From Actinomycetospora lutea (GTDB lineage: Bacteria > Actinomycetota > Actinomycetes > Mycobacteriales > Pseudonocardiaceae), in NCBI RefSeq assembly GCF_028737205.1, contig NZ_JAQZAL010000012.1:121399-185398 (forward strand): a stretch of DNA of 64,000 nucleotides. Direction: 5' to 3'. Below, piece after piece: positions 31,298 through 40,589 of this stretch (positions within the stretch are counted from its first letter, which is position 1; each line of letters starts with the position of its first letter). Made by a program: the position numbers and the translations under genes. The notes beneath the pieces are model-generated. The model did no database searches. It saw nothing but the letters and a program-made list of their open reading frames with translations, and had not been told where the DNA came from.

Positions 31298-32594
31298 CCC
31301 GCTCGGTCCCGATCGACCCGTCCAGGCCGCGGGTCAGCGTCTCGGTCATGCCCCAGCTGCTGGCCAGCGAGATCAGCGCGAGCAGGACGGTGAAGCCGGC
31401 GACGGCCATGAGGCTGCCCGTCCAGAGCACCAGCAGCCCGCAGATCGCGGGCGCGACCCCGCCGACGATCGAGGCGATCTGGTACGAGAGCGACGCGCCG
31501 CTGTAGCGCAGGTGGGTCGGGAAGAGCTCGGCGAAGTACGCGGACTGCGGCCCGTACACCGAGCTGCGGCAGAGCTGGACGACGAGCCCGCCGAGGATGA
31601 ACAGCCCGATGACGCCGGTCTGCACGAGCAGGAAGTACGGGATCGAGAACAGCGCCAGCAGCGCCATCCCGGCGAGGAACATCGGGCGCCGGCCGACCTT
31701 GTCGGAGAGCAGGCCGAGCAGCAGGATCATCGGGATGTCCGACGCCGAGAGCAGCGTGTTCGCCCCGAGGATCGCGCTGCGCTCGTAGTCGAGCTGGGTC
31801 GTCGCGTAGGACACCAGCCAGACCGAGCTGATGTAGAAGGTCGCGTTGGTGGCGACGAACGAGCCGGCGGCCAGGAAGATCAGCTTCGGGTGCTCGCGGA
31901 GCACCTGCAGCACGGGCATCCGGCTCGCCTCGCGCTTCTCCTGGTCGCGCTTGAACACCGGGCTCTCGGCGACGGTCAGCCGGATCCACATCCCGACGGC
32001 GATGAGCACCGCGCTCGCGAGGAACGGGATGCGCCAGCCCCAGGACAGGAACGCCGCCTCGGACACGGTCAGGTCGAGCACGAGGAACGACCCGGTGCCC
32101 AGGACCAGCCCCAGCGGGACGCCGACCTGCGGCCAGCTGCCGTAGAAGCCGCGGCGGCCGTCCGGGGCGTTCTCGACGGCCATGAGTGCGGCGCCGCCCC
32201 ACTCACCACCGACGCCGAAGCCCTGCGCGAACCGCAGGACGATCAGCAGCACCGGGGCGAGGATGCCGATCGCCGTGTAGCCGGGGAGCAGGCCGATGCC
32301 GACGGTGGCCGCCCCCATGAGCAGCAGCGAGTACACCAGCATCGGCTTGCGCCCGACCCGGTCGCCGAAGTGCGCGAACACCGCGCCGCCGATCGGGCGG
32401 GCGATGAAGCCCGTCGCGAACGTGCCGAGCGCGGCGATCGTGCCGACGGCCGGGTCGACCGACGGGAAGAAGACCTTGTTGAAGACCAGCGCCGCGGCGG
32501 TCCCGTAGATGAAGAAGTCGAACCACTCGATCGTCGTCCCCACCAGGCTCGCGGCGGCGACACGACGGGGGACGCGCAGGGACGCGCTGGCCAT
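31281..32594 (-). CDS. MFS transporter, metabolite:H+ symporter family
   Basis: A 437-residue protein with 12 membrane segments. The start TTIEWFDFFIYG, the loop GDRVGRKPML and the RFAQGFGVGGEWGGA motif place it with the MHS family (ProP, KgtP, shikimate). These take up organic acids or osmolytes by proton symport. GAGGAG precedes the ATG at 32594. The substrate is unknown. Confidence 0.88.
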   Translation of the reverse strand: MASASLRVPRRVAAASLVGTTIEWFDFFIYGTAAALVFNKVFFPSVDPAVGTIAALGTFATGFIARPIGGAVFAHFGDRVGRKPMLVYSLLLMGAATVGIGLLPGYTAIGILAPVLLIVLRFAQGFGVGGEWGGAALMAVENAPDGRRGFYGSWPQVGVPLGLVLGTGSFLVLDLTVSEAAFLSWGWRIPFLASAVLIAVGMWIRLTVAESPVFKRDQEKREASRMPVLQVLREHPKLIFLAAGSFVATNATFYISSVWLVSYATTQLDYERSAILGANTLLSASDIPMILLLGLLSDKVGRRPMFLAGMALLALFSIPYFLLVQTGVIGLFILGGLVVQLCRSSVYGPQSAYFAELFPTHLRYSGASLSYQIASIVGGVAPAICGLLVLWTGSLMAVAGFTVLLALISLASSWGMTETLTRGLDGSIGTERVTAQA

Positions 32595-32785
32595 GAGGGC
32601 TCCTCTTCGTCGAGGCGGTCGACGATGGCGTCGTCGGGTGACCGTCATGAGACGGTGGGTGACCGACCAGGGTCAAGGCCTCGCCAAGGAACAGTCAAAG
32701 GAGTGGGCCGTCAGCACCACACCGACGGTGCGTCACCGGGCGGAGCGCACACCGCGGGGGCGCCTCGCCGGGCGCCGACCGCCGC

Positions 32786-33193
32786 TCAGATCCAGCGCCG
32801 GGCGGCGTCCGCGCTGTCGCCCGCGCCGGCGTTGAAGGCGATCGCGGCCTGCGGGGCGTGCTGCCGGACGAGGTTGACGACGCGCTCGAAGAACCCCAGG
32901 CGCGGCTCGTCGGTGCGCAGGCCGCCGCCGATCACCACGCACGCCCAGGGCTCGCGACCCAGGGCCGCGACGACCCGGCGCTCCTGCTCGGCGTCGTCCG
33001 CGTCGTAGGGCAGCAGCTCGTGGTGCTCGGTGAGGCCGAGCTCGGCGAAGCGCCGCCGGCCCTGCTCGATCCGGGCGACCACCGGCTCGGGGGCGTACCC
33101 CGGCACCGAGCGGGGATCGAGCCCGAGGACGAGCACCTGCGTCGACGCCACGGGCGCCGATGCTGCCATCCCCACATCCGGGTTTGACGGCAT
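32786..33193 (-). CDS. Conserved hypothetical protein
   Basis: A 135-residue protein with VLVLGLDPRSVPGYAPEPV, then VVIGGGLRTDEPRLGFFERVVNLV and a final ADAARRW. It looks like a Rossmann-like alpha/beta fold, but it has no recognised family name. It diverges from the MFS gene at 33217 with 23 bp between starts; ATG 33169 is an alternative start. Confidence 0.6.
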   Translation of the reverse strand: MPSNPDVGMAASAPVASTQVLVLGLDPRSVPGYAPEPVVARIEQGRRRFAELGLTEHHELLPYDADDAEQERRVVAALGREPWACVVIGGGLRTDEPRLGFFERVVNLVRQHAPQAAIAFNAGAGDSADAARRWI

Positions 33194-33216
33194 CGGCGCG
33201 CCGCCGAGCCCGCGTC

Positions 33217-34587
33217 ATGCCCCGCAGCGCCGCCGCACGGGCCGTGGCGACGATGTCCGCGGCCGCGTTCGTGACGGTCGCGACGGCGCTCTCGGCGCTG
33301 AACCTGCTCGTCGTCTTCGACGGCCTCGTCGTCACGGTCGCGCTACCGGCGTTGCAGCAGTCCCTCGGGACGACGGGGTCGGCGACGTCGTGGGTGATCA
33401 CGGCCTTCGCGGTCCCCCTGGGCGGGACCCTGCTGCTCGGCGGCCGGCTCGGTGACCGCGTCGGGCCGCGGCCTTGCTTCGTCGGCGGGATGGCGCTGTT
33501 CGCGCTCGGTCTGCTCGCGTCAGGGCTCGCGGGCACGTTCCCCGTGCTGGTCGCGGGCCGCGTGCTCCAGGGGCTCGGCGCGGGGCTGGCCCTGCCGAAC
33601 ACGTTCTCGCTCGCCGCCGCGATCCCCGCGCCGGGCCGCCGCCGCGCCGTGTTCGCGGCCAGCGCGGTGGCGGGCAGCAGCGGCAGTGCCGGCGCCGCGG
33701 TGATCGGCGGCCTGCTGGTCGACGGCCTCGGCTGGCGGTCGGTCTTCCTGGTCGCGGTGCCGGTCGCGCTGGCCACCGCGGCGGGGCTGTGGACGATGCT
33801 GCCCGGCGAGGCCCGCGACCGCGGGGTGTCGCTGCCGTGGACCTCGAGCGCCTGGTTCGTCGTGACCGCGGCGTCGGTGGTGCTGACCGTCAGCGACGTG
33901 GGCTCCTGGCTCACGGCCGCGGTGGCGGCGTTCGCCCTCGCCGGGTTCGTGGTCACCGAGCGGCGGCGCGCGCAGCCGCTGGTCCCGCGTGGACTCGTGG
34001 CGCAGCGCAGCCTGCGCGGCGCGTTGCTCGGCATGCCGGGGCAGGTCGTCGCCTACAACGGGATCGTCTACGTGGGCCTGCTGTGGTTCCAGGTCGCCCG
34101 CGGCCTCTCGCCTTGGCAGGCGGGGTTGGCGTTCGCGCCCGTCGGGATCGGCGCGATCACGGGCAGCCGGCTCGCGATGGTGGTCCTCGCGCGCCGTGGC
34201 TGGCGGGGCGGGGCGGTCGTCGGGCTGCTCGTCGCGGCGGCGGCGCTCGTGGTGCTCGGGCTGGCGCCGGACGCCCCGTACGCCGGGGTCGTGCTGCCCG
34301 TGCTGACCGTCCTCGGCGCCGCGCTCGCCCTGGCGGTGGTGACCCTCAACGTCGCGGCGGGCCTCGACAGCGCCGACGGCGAGCGCGGCGCGGCCTACGG
34401 GGTCTTCGAGACCACGACCCACGTGTCCGGCGCGCTCGCCGTCGCCGCCCTCGCGGTCGTGCTCGGCGCCGCGGCCACGTCGACCGACTTCGCGCGCGCC
34501 TTCCTCACCCAGGGTGCGGCGGCCGCGGTGTGTGGGCTCGCGGTCGCGGGGTCCGTCGGGGGACGACGGCCCTCGTCACGGCACTGA
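33217..34587 (+). CDS. MFS transporter, DHA2-type (drug:H+ antiporter-like)
   Basis: A 456-residue transporter with about 14 membrane segments. Motif C-like GSSGSAGAAVIGG and the loop GGRLGDRVGPRP fit proton-driven exporters of the EmrB/QacA type. The ATG at 33217 is used because the residues ahead of it overlap the divergent promoter region. No regulator lies beside it. Confidence 0.83.
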   Translation: MPRSAAARAVATMSAAAFVTVATALSALNLLVVFDGLVVTVALPALQQSLGTTGSATSWVITAFAVPLGGTLLLGGRLGDRVGPRPCFVGGMALFALGLLASGLAGTFPVLVAGRVLQGLGAGLALPNTFSLAAAIPAPGRRRAVFAASAVAGSSGSAGAAVIGGLLVDGLGWRSVFLVAVPVALATAAGLWTMLPGEARDRGVSLPWTSSAWFVVTAASVVLTVSDVGSWLTAAVAAFALAGFVVTERRRAQPLVPRGLVAQRSLRGALLGMPGQVVAYNGIVYVGLLWFQVARGLSPWQAGLAFAPVGIGAITGSRLAMVVLARRGWRGGAVVGLLVAAAALVVLGLAPDAPYAGVVLPVLTVLGAALALAVVTLNVAAGLDSADGERGAAYGVFETTTHVSGALAVAALAVVLGAAATSTDFARAFLTQGAAAAVCGLAVAGSVGGRRPSSRH

Positions 34588-35075
34588 CGGCGAGTGCGTG
34601 CGCTCTACTCCGTCGAGCGGAACCGGATTCCCGTGGGTTCGCCCCCCCGGGCTGTCACCCTTCGTGAGACCCGGCCCTCGAGACGCGGCCGCAGCGCACC
34701 AGCGAAGGCTCGCCGAGCCGCGCCGCCAGGTCGACATCGACGGCGTCGGGCAGACCTTCTAGATGGACGTGCACCGGAACGCTCGGCGATGACCGCGTCG
34801 TCCTGCCCCGTTCATCACCGACGACGAGGCCACGACCCTCGCCCGGCCCGCCCGCGCCGTCGAGGGGAGCTCTCCATCCTGATCTCTCCAAGGAGCCGTC
34901 AGTGCACAGCACTGGCGGCTCTCCCGGGAGATCGGACTGGAGAGCACGTCCCCGACGGCGCACGCTCGTCGGCCATGGCGGCGGGGGCGGGGGCGGCGGC
35001 GTGGCGACGGCCGTCCGGGCCGGTGCTCGGGGTGCTCGCCGTCGTCGGCGTCCTCGTCGGGTGGCCGGCGCTGCC
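34588..35075. other. 488-bp intergenic region, with one hairpin
   Basis: This lies between two converging genes. Open frames here are short and arginine-rich, without protein character. A long hairpin (34881-34933) is the only structure seen and is listed separately. Confidence 0.55.
34881..34933. terminator. Two-part hairpin, possible bidirectional terminator
   Basis: The inner arms GAGCCGTCAGTG and CACTGGCGGCTC pair over a 5-base loop with a single G-U. The outer arms GATCTC and GAGATC extend the stem with small bulges. It lies between two converging genes, which suits a terminator, but there is no T-run. Confidence 0.45.
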
Positions 35076-35885
35076 TCAGACGCCGAGGTGAGCGCGCAGG
35101 AACGCGACGGCCTCGTCGAACGCCGCGCGGGCGTCGTCGGGGTCACCGCGCCAGAGGTGGTCGGCGCCGGGCACGAGGTCCAGGCGCACGTCGGCACCCA
35201 CGCCCTCCAGCGCCGCGGCGAGGCGCTGCGACTGCCGGGTGGGCACCAGGCGGTCGGCCGTCCCGTGGCGCAGGAGGAACGGCGGCGCGCCGGCGTGGAC
35301 GTGGGCGACGGGGCTCCCGCGGCGGGCACGTTCCGGGTCCGCCGCCGCGGTGGCGCCGAGCAGCAGGGCCTCGCGGGAGTCCGGGGCGGCGGGATCGATC
35401 GCGCTGATCCCGCCGGCCGCGGCGTCGGCGACGAACGTGGTGAGGTCGGCGGGGCCGTACCAGTCGACGACGGCGCGTACGTCCGGGTCGGCGAGCCCGA
35501 GCAGGGCCGCGAGGTGCCCGCCCGCCGACTCGCCCCACAGGGCCACCCGCGACGCGTCGACGCCGAGCGCGTCGGCCCGCGCGCGCAGCCAGGCCAGCCC
35601 CGCGGTGACGTCCTCGAGCTGCGCGGGGAAGAGGGCCTCGCCGGACAGTCGGTAGTCCAGCGAGGCCACGGCGAACCCGGCCGCGGTGAGGCGCGCGAAC
35701 GGCGAGGGCGACCAGTCCGCGTACATCGGCCCGAGCGCGGCCCGGGTGCCCGCCCGCCAGCCGCCACCGTGCAGGAACACCACGAGCGGCGCCCCGGTCG
35801 CGGCGGGGCGGTGCAGGTCGAGCAGCAACGGCCGGAAGCCCGGGACGACCGCGTACTCGTGGACCTCAGTCGATGAGGCGGACAT
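35076..35885 (-). CDS. Alpha/beta hydrolase, HSL-type esterase
   Basis: A 269-residue serine hydrolase. The oxyanion motif HGGGW (39-43), nucleophile S120 (WGESAGGH), then an aspartate (HGTADRLVP) and histidine (GADHLW) form the triad. It would cleave a carboxyl ester. It is the last gene of the minus-strand catabolic operon and overlaps the cupin gene by 20 bp. Confidence 0.87.
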   Translation of the reverse strand: MSASSTEVHEYAVVPGFRPLLLDLHRPAATGAPLVVFLHGGGWRAGTRAALGPMYADWSPSPFARLTAAGFAVASLDYRLSGEALFPAQLEDVTAGLAWLRARADALGVDASRVALWGESAGGHLAALLGLADPDVRAVVDWYGPADLTTFVADAAAGGISAIDPAAPDSREALLLGATAAADPERARRGSPVAHVHAGAPPFLLRHGTADRLVPTRQSQRLAAALEGVGADVRLDLVPGADHLWRGDPDDARAAFDEAVAFLRAHLGV

Positions 35886-36411
35886 CGTGGTGGAACTCGT
35901 TGCGGAAACGGCGGGCCGCCTCGCCGAGCTGCCCGCCCGACGGGATCACCGGGACCGCGGGCGGCGCCGTCGCCTCGGTGCGCTCGCCGGCCGCGGCGAA
36001 GAAGCGCTCGAAGCCGCCGGTGCTGACGCCCAGCGTGCGGGCGCGCAGCGACTCGACGCGGAAGGAGTGCTTGAGCCCGGCCGGGACGTAGCCGAAGTCG
36101 CCGGTTGTCAGCACCCGGTCGAGGACCGCGCCGTCGGCGTCCTCGACGGCGACCCGCACCTGGCCGTCGAGCACGTAGAAGATCTCGTGGACGTCGTCGT
36201 GGGCGTGCACGGGGATGGCCCGGCCGCGCGGCGCCTCCATGGTGAACACGCCGAACTGTCCCTCGGTCTCGTCGCCGGAGAGCAGGACGGTGAAGAGCTG
36301 GTCGAACAGGTGCGCCCGCTCGCCCTCGCCGGCCGCGAGCACGAACGGGGCCGGGCGCCCCGGCAGCGTGCTGCGGGGCGTCTCGTCCGCCCTGACGAAC
36401 TCCGCGGTCAT
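35866..36411 (-). CDS. Cupin-domain protein, quercetinase-like
   Basis: A 181-residue cupin. Motif 1 is HAHDDVHEIFYVLDG, with His, His and Glu metal ligands, and motif 2 is GDFGYVPAGLKHSFR with the fourth His. Such proteins can be dioxygenases or ring-cleaving enzymes. The start overlaps the LLM gene by 4 bp. Confidence 0.8.
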   Translation of the reverse strand: MTAEFVRADETPRSTLPGRPAPFVLAAGEGERAHLFDQLFTVLLSGDETEGQFGVFTMEAPRGRAIPVHAHDDVHEIFYVLDGQVRVAVEDADGAVLDRVLTTGDFGYVPAGLKHSFRVESLRARTLGVSTGGFERFFAAAGERTEATAPPAVPVIPSGGQLGEAARRFRNEFHHDVRLID

Positions 36412-37316
36412 GGACGCTCCTCTCGGCCGTGACGCAGGCGGGGGAGGACCTCGCCGGCGAGGAGGTCGAGCATGCGCTCCCGGTCGTCGGCGGCGACGGC
36501 GGGCGCGACGACGACGGACTCCGCGCCCGCGTCGCGGTACTCGGCGAGCCGGGCGGCGACCTGCTCGGGCGTGCCGTGGGGGACGCAGGTGTCGACGATC
36601 CGCTCCATGTCCTGGCCGTAGGTCCCGGCGAGGGCGTCGAGCGCGCGGCGCCGGGCGACGGCGGCGTCGGTGTCGACGCAGCTCCAGGCCAAGTAGGCGC
36701 CGGTGACCGCGGCGGGGTCGCGGCCGTGGCGCTCGGCCTCCTCGCGCGCGGTGCGCAGTCCGCGGGCCACGCGGTCGGGACTGCCGAGGTAGGGCATCCA
36801 GAGGTCGCCGGCGCGGCCCGCGCGGCGCATCGAGGCCGCCGAGCGCCCGCCGACCCACACCGGCGGGCGCGGGCGCTGCACCGGGAGCGGGTCGAGGGCC
36901 GCCGGGGTGCCGTCGACGTCGATCGCCTCGCCCGCGAACAGGCGCCCGAGCACGTCGAGGCCCTCGTCGGTGCGCCGACCGCGCTCGCGCACCGGCACGC
37001 CGCAGGCCGCGAACTCCACGGGGTTCTCGCCGCCGACGCCGATCCCGAGCTCGAGGCGCCCGCCCGAGACCCGGTCGAGGGTCGTCGCCATCTTCGCGGC
37101 CAGCGGCGGCGGGTAGAGCGGCAGCAGGGTGACCGCCGACAGCAGCCGCACCCGGCGGGTCACCGACGCGGCCGCGGCGAGGGTGACGAACGCGTTGGCC
37201 GTCGGGCTGCCGAACAGGACGTGCTCCCCGGCGGCGATGATGTCGAAGCCCTGCTCCTCGGCCCGCTGCGCGTCGCCCGGCTCCATCGTGGGCGGCATCA
37301 TCAGCCCGACCCTCAC
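36408..37316 (-). CDS. LLM-class F420-dependent oxidoreductase
   Basis: A 302-residue TIM-barrel oxidoreductase of the luciferase-like group. GVGGENPVEFAACGVPVRER and WVGGRSAASMRRAGRAGDLW are typical of the F420-dependent members in actinobacteria. The GTG start overlaps the CitE-like stop by 4 bp, and one copy of a 32-bp repeat lies 17 bases upstream. It would reduce or oxidise an intermediate of the surrounding pathway. Confidence 0.85.
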   Translation of the reverse strand: MRVGLMMPPTMEPGDAQRAEEQGFDIIAAGEHVLFGSPTANAFVTLAAAASVTRRVRLLSAVTLLPLYPPPLAAKMATTLDRVSGGRLELGIGVGGENPVEFAACGVPVRERGRRTDEGLDVLGRLFAGEAIDVDGTPAALDPLPVQRPRPPVWVGGRSAASMRRAGRAGDLWMPYLGSPDRVARGLRTAREEAERHGRDPAAVTGAYLAWSCVDTDAAVARRRALDALAGTYGQDMERIVDTCVPHGTPEQVAARLAEYRDAGAESVVVAPAVAADDRERMLDLLAGEVLPRLRHGREERP

Positions 37317-38158
37317 GCCTCCAGTCCCGTCGATGGGTCGAGCTCCGCTTCGCTCCGTCTCCCGGCCCGGGAGAGCACCGCCGCCGCCATCCGCAAGTGC
37401 ACGTCGTCGACCATCTCGCCGTCGACGACCCCGACCCCGCTGCGGCCGGCCTCGATCACGAGCCGGGCATGGGCGATCTCGTCGTCGGTCGGCGTGAACG
37501 CCTCGTGGGCCAGCGCCACCTGCGAGGGGTGGATGCAGATCTTGCCGTCGTAGCCGAGGTCCCGGCCGGCGGCGGCGTCGGCGCGGAAGGCCTCCGCGTC
37601 GTGCGCGGCGACGACGGCCTGGTCGAGCAGCCCGACCCCGCCCAGCGCGCCCGCGAGCACGACCTCGCTGCGCGCGTGCAGCACCTCGAGCGACCCCGCG
37701 GTGCGCCGCCCGCCGACCGAGGCGATGTAGTCCTCGGCGCCGAAGTAGGCGGCGAGCAGGTCGCCGCCGGCGAGGATCTCGCGGCACCGGGCGATGCCGC
37801 GCGCGCTCTCCAGCCCGCCGATCACGGGGAGGTCGAGGCGCGAGCGCAGGTCGGCGAGCTGCTCGGGCGACTCGAGCTTGGGCAGCACGACGCCGTGCGC
37901 CGCCGACTCCGCGACCGCGGCGACGTCGTCGGCGTACCAGGGCGTCGTCGGGCCGTTGACGCGGACGAGGACGAGGACGTCGCCGCCGGACAGCTCGCCG
38001 ACCGCCGCCACGGTGGCCTCGCGGGCGGTCTCCTTGTCGGCGGCGGCGACGGCGTCCTCGAGGTCGACGGCGACCGCGTCGGGCGACCAGCGCGGCACCT
38101 TGGCGACCATGTCGGGCCGCGCGCCGGGCACGAAGAGCAGGCTGCGCGGGACCCTCAC
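37313..38158 (-). CDS. CitE-like CoA-ester lyase (HpcH/HpaI fold)
   Basis: A 281-residue TIM-barrel lyase of the citrate lyase beta/malyl-CoA lyase group. Seen are [43 protein letters not shown] and [11 protein letters not shown]; the acidic residues bind Mg. It may split a beta-hydroxyacyl-CoA or beta-methylmalyl-type CoA. The C-terminus, [13 protein letters not shown], is encoded by the 32-bp repeat and so seems added. The GTG at 38158 overlaps the MaoC stop by 4 bp. Confidence 0.85.
   Translation of the reverse strand: MRVPRSLLFVPGARPDMVAKVPRWSPDAVAVDLEDAVAAADKETAREATVAAVGELSGGDVLVLVRVNGPTTPWYADDVAAVAESAAHGVVLPKLESPEQLADLRSRLDLPVIGGLESARGIARCREILAGGDLLAAYFGAEDYIASVGGRRTAGSLEVLHARSEVVLAGALGGVGLLDQAVVAAHDAEAFRADAAAGRDLGYDGKICIHPSQVALAHEAFTPTDDEIAHARLVIEAGRSGVGVVDGEMVDDVHLRMAAAVLSRAGRRSEAELDPSTGLEA
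37333..37364. repeat. 32-bp repeat, copy 1, upstream of the LLM gene
   Basis: A 32-base sequence (minus strand CGGGAGACGGAGCG then GAAGCGGAGC and on to CGACCCAT) is identical to 38606-38637. It overlaps the end of the CitE-like gene and lies just upstream of the LLM start. Confidence 0.9.
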
Positions 38159-38607
38159 GTGGGCCTCCGGTGCATCAGGCCGGTCCGCCGGCAGGAGCAC
38201 ACCAGCTCGTCGCGCTGGTTGTACGCCCGGTGGGCGAACACCACGATCCCGGCGTCCGGACGCTTGCGGGACTCCCGCGCCGACACGATCTCCGTCTCCA
38301 CCCGCACGGTGTCACCGTGGAACACCGGCGCCGGGAACGCCACCTCGTCGAGCCCGAGCTGGGCGACGATCGTGCCGAGGGTCAGCTCCGGCACCGACAG
38401 CCCGACCACCAGGGCCAGGGTGAACATGCTGTTGACCAGCGGCCGCCCGAACTCGGTGGTCGCGGCGTACGCGTGGTCGAGGTGCAGCGGGGCCGGGTTC
38501 ATGGTCATCGTGGTGAACAGGACGTTGTCGGTCTCGGTGACCGTGCGCCGCGTCGCGTGCTCGACGACGAGGCCCTCGGTGAGGTCCTCGAACCACAGTC
38601 CGCTCAT
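38155..38607 (-). CDS. MaoC-like hydratase
   Basis: A 150-residue hot-dog-fold hydratase. The motif [12 protein letters not shown] contains the catalytic-type Asn/Asp and His, followed by [15 protein letters not shown]. It would add water to a trans-2-enoyl-CoA. The ATG overlaps the end of the 32-bp repeat, so the repeat supplies its leader. Confidence 0.86.
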   Translation of the reverse strand: MSGLWFEDLTEGLVVEHATRRTVTETDNVLFTTMTMNPAPLHLDHAYAATTEFGRPLVNSMFTLALVVGLSVPELTLGTIVAQLGLDEVAFPAPVFHGDTVRVETEIVSARESRKRPDAGIVVFAHRAYNQRDELVCSCRRTGLMHRRPT

Positions 38608-38637
38608 GGGTCGAGCTCCGCTTCGCTCCGTCTCCCG
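38606..38637. repeat. 32-bp repeat, copy 2, at the MaoC start
   Basis: Identical to 37333-37364. On the minus strand it ends at CGACCCAT, where the AT forms the first two bases of the MaoC ATG. It fills the gap between the acyl-CoA synthetase stop and the MaoC start. Confidence 0.9.
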
Positions 38638-38641
38638 CCGC

Positions 38642-40570
38642 TCATCCCTTCACCGCGGCGGACAGGGTGTCCAGACTGCCCGGATCCTCCAGCGCGCTCG
38701 TGTCGCTGCGGGCCTCGCCGTGCAGCAGGACCTCGCGCATCAGCCGCCGCATGATCTTGCCGGTGCGGGTCTTGGGCATCGCTGCGGTGACGATCACGCG
38801 GTCGGGTCGCGCGATGCCGCCGATGGTGTCGCCGACCAGCGCGCGCACCTCGTCGGGGACCTCGTCGGCACTCCCCCCGGTGACGGTGACGAACGCGACC
38901 GGCACGGTGCCCTTGGTCGCGTCCGGAATCCCGACGACGGCCGCCTCGACCACGCGCGGGTGCGTGGTGACGACGGCCTCGATCTCCATCGTCGACAGCC
39001 GGTGCGCGGCGACGTTGATGACGTCGTCGGCGCGCCCGAGCACCCAGAGGTGCCCGTCGGCGTCGACGACGGCCTCGTCGTTGGTGGCGTAGCGGCCGGG
39101 GAAGCGCCCGAAGTAGGTCGACAGGTAGCGCTCGTGGTCGTCCCACACGGTGCGCGCGAGGGTCGGGAACGGGCGGGTCATGACGAGGTTGCCCTTCACC
39201 CCGGCCGGCACCTCGTGGCCCTCCTCGTCGACCACCGCGAACGCGTGCCCGGGCACCGGCGTGCCTGCCGAGCCGGCCTTGAGGTCGTCGACCCCGGTCA
39301 CCGGATAGGTCCACGTCGACCCGGTCTCGGTCTGCCCGTAGGCGTTGACGATCGGGACGCCGTAGGTCTCGGTGGCCCAGGCGAACGTCTCGCCGTCGAG
39401 CGGCTCGCCCTGCACGGTGATCAGCTGCAGGCGGGGGAGCGGGTGGTCCGCGGCCAGGTCGTCACCGAACTTCCGCAGCATCCGCAGCACCGTCGGCGCG
39501 CACAGCACCTGGGTGACGCCGTGCCGCTCGCAGATGTCGTAGAACCGCGACGGCCCCGGGGTGTCGAGCGCGCCCTCGTAGCAGGCGATCGTCGAGCCGT
39601 GCGCCAGCCCGCCGATCACGGCCTGGATCGGGAAGGTCAGCCAGCCGACGTCGGCGGCCACCCAGTACACGTCGCCCTCGACGGGTCCGGCCTGCCAGTG
39701 CACGTTCGCCCAGGTCCCGAGCAGGAAGCCGCCGACCGAGTGCACGACGCCCTTGGGGCGGGACTCGGTGCCGCTGGTGAAGATCAGGAACGCGGGCTCG
39801 TTGGGGTCGAGGGCCACGGTCGCCGCGCCGTCGGGGTGCTCGGCGAGCAGCGCGGCGTAGGAGACCTCGCCGGGCGCCAGCTCGACCCCGCGCTGCGTGC
39901 GGTCGACGACCACGACGCTCTCGACGGTCGGCGCGTCGGGCAGGGCGGCGCGCAGGGTCTCGAGCAGCTCGACCGGCCTGCCGCGCCGGTAGATCGCGTC
40001 GGCGACGACCACGGCCTTCGCCCGCGCCGCCGCGAGCCGCGAGGCGACGGCGTCGCGCCCGAACCCGGAGAACAGCACCGTGTAGATCGCGCCGATCTTG
40101 TTGCAGGCGTGGATCGCGGTGAAGGCCTCGACGAGGTTGGGCATGTAGACCGCGACCACGTCGCCGTGCCCGATGCCGAGCGAGCGCAGCCCGCCGGCGA
40201 GGCGGCCGACCTCGTCGGAGAGCTCCGCGTAGGTCAGCGTGCGCGTGTCGCCGGGCTCGCCCTCCCAGACGACGGCCGGCTGGTCCGCGGTCGCCGGGTT
40301 CTCGGCCCAGCGGTCGACGCAGTTGTCGGCGACGTTGATGCGCCCGCCCTCGAAGTAGCGGAAGTCGCCGAGCTCGCCCGCGCGCACGCTCTGCCACTTG
40401 GTGATCCACCGGTGCTTCTCGGCGACCCAGACCCAGTAGTCGTCGGGGTCGCGGTCGTGGAGAGCGCGGGCCTGCGCGAGCTCGGCGGCCCGCTCGGGGG
40501 AACGCCACCTCTCGTCGAGGGGCTGCAGGGGCGCGGAGATCAGGCTGGCGAGGGTGTCGCGGTCGTCCAT
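38642..40570 (-). CDS. AMP-forming acyl-CoA synthetase (acetyl/propionyl-CoA synthetase-like)
   Basis: A 642-residue adenylate-forming enzyme that makes acyl-CoA from a free acid, ATP and CoA. The ATP loop is [15 protein letters not shown], the A5 block [10 protein letters not shown], the hinge [22 protein letters not shown], and the catalytic lysine RTGKIMRRL. The N-terminal [17 protein letters not shown] matches the short-chain (acetyl, acetoacetyl, propionyl) group. AGGAG precedes the ATG at 40570. It would activate a pathway intermediate. Confidence 0.92.
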   Translation of the reverse strand: MDDRDTLASLISAPLQPLDERWRSPERAAELAQARALHDRDPDDYWVWVAEKHRWITKWQSVRAGELGDFRYFEGGRINVADNCVDRWAENPATADQPAVVWEGEPGDTRTLTYAELSDEVGRLAGGLRSLGIGHGDVVAVYMPNLVEAFTAIHACNKIGAIYTVLFSGFGRDAVASRLAAARAKAVVVADAIYRRGRPVELLETLRAALPDAPTVESVVVVDRTQRGVELAPGEVSYAALLAEHPDGAATVALDPNEPAFLIFTSGTESRPKGVVHSVGGFLLGTWANVHWQAGPVEGDVYWVAADVGWLTFPIQAVIGGLAHGSTIACYEGALDTPGPSRFYDICERHGVTQVLCAPTVLRMLRKFGDDLAADHPLPRLQLITVQGEPLDGETFAWATETYGVPIVNAYGQTETGSTWTYPVTGVDDLKAGSAGTPVPGHAFAVVDEEGHEVPAGVKGNLVMTRPFPTLARTVWDDHERYLSTYFGRFPGRYATNDEAVVDADGHLWVLGRADDVINVAAHRLSTMEIEAVVTTHPRVVEAAVVGIPDATKGTVPVAFVTVTGGSADEVPDEVRALVGDTIGGIARPDRVIVTAAMPKTRTGKIMRRLMREVLLHGEARSDTSALEDPGSLDTLSAAVKG

Positions 40571-40589
40571 GGTCGCTCCTGGGACGGGA

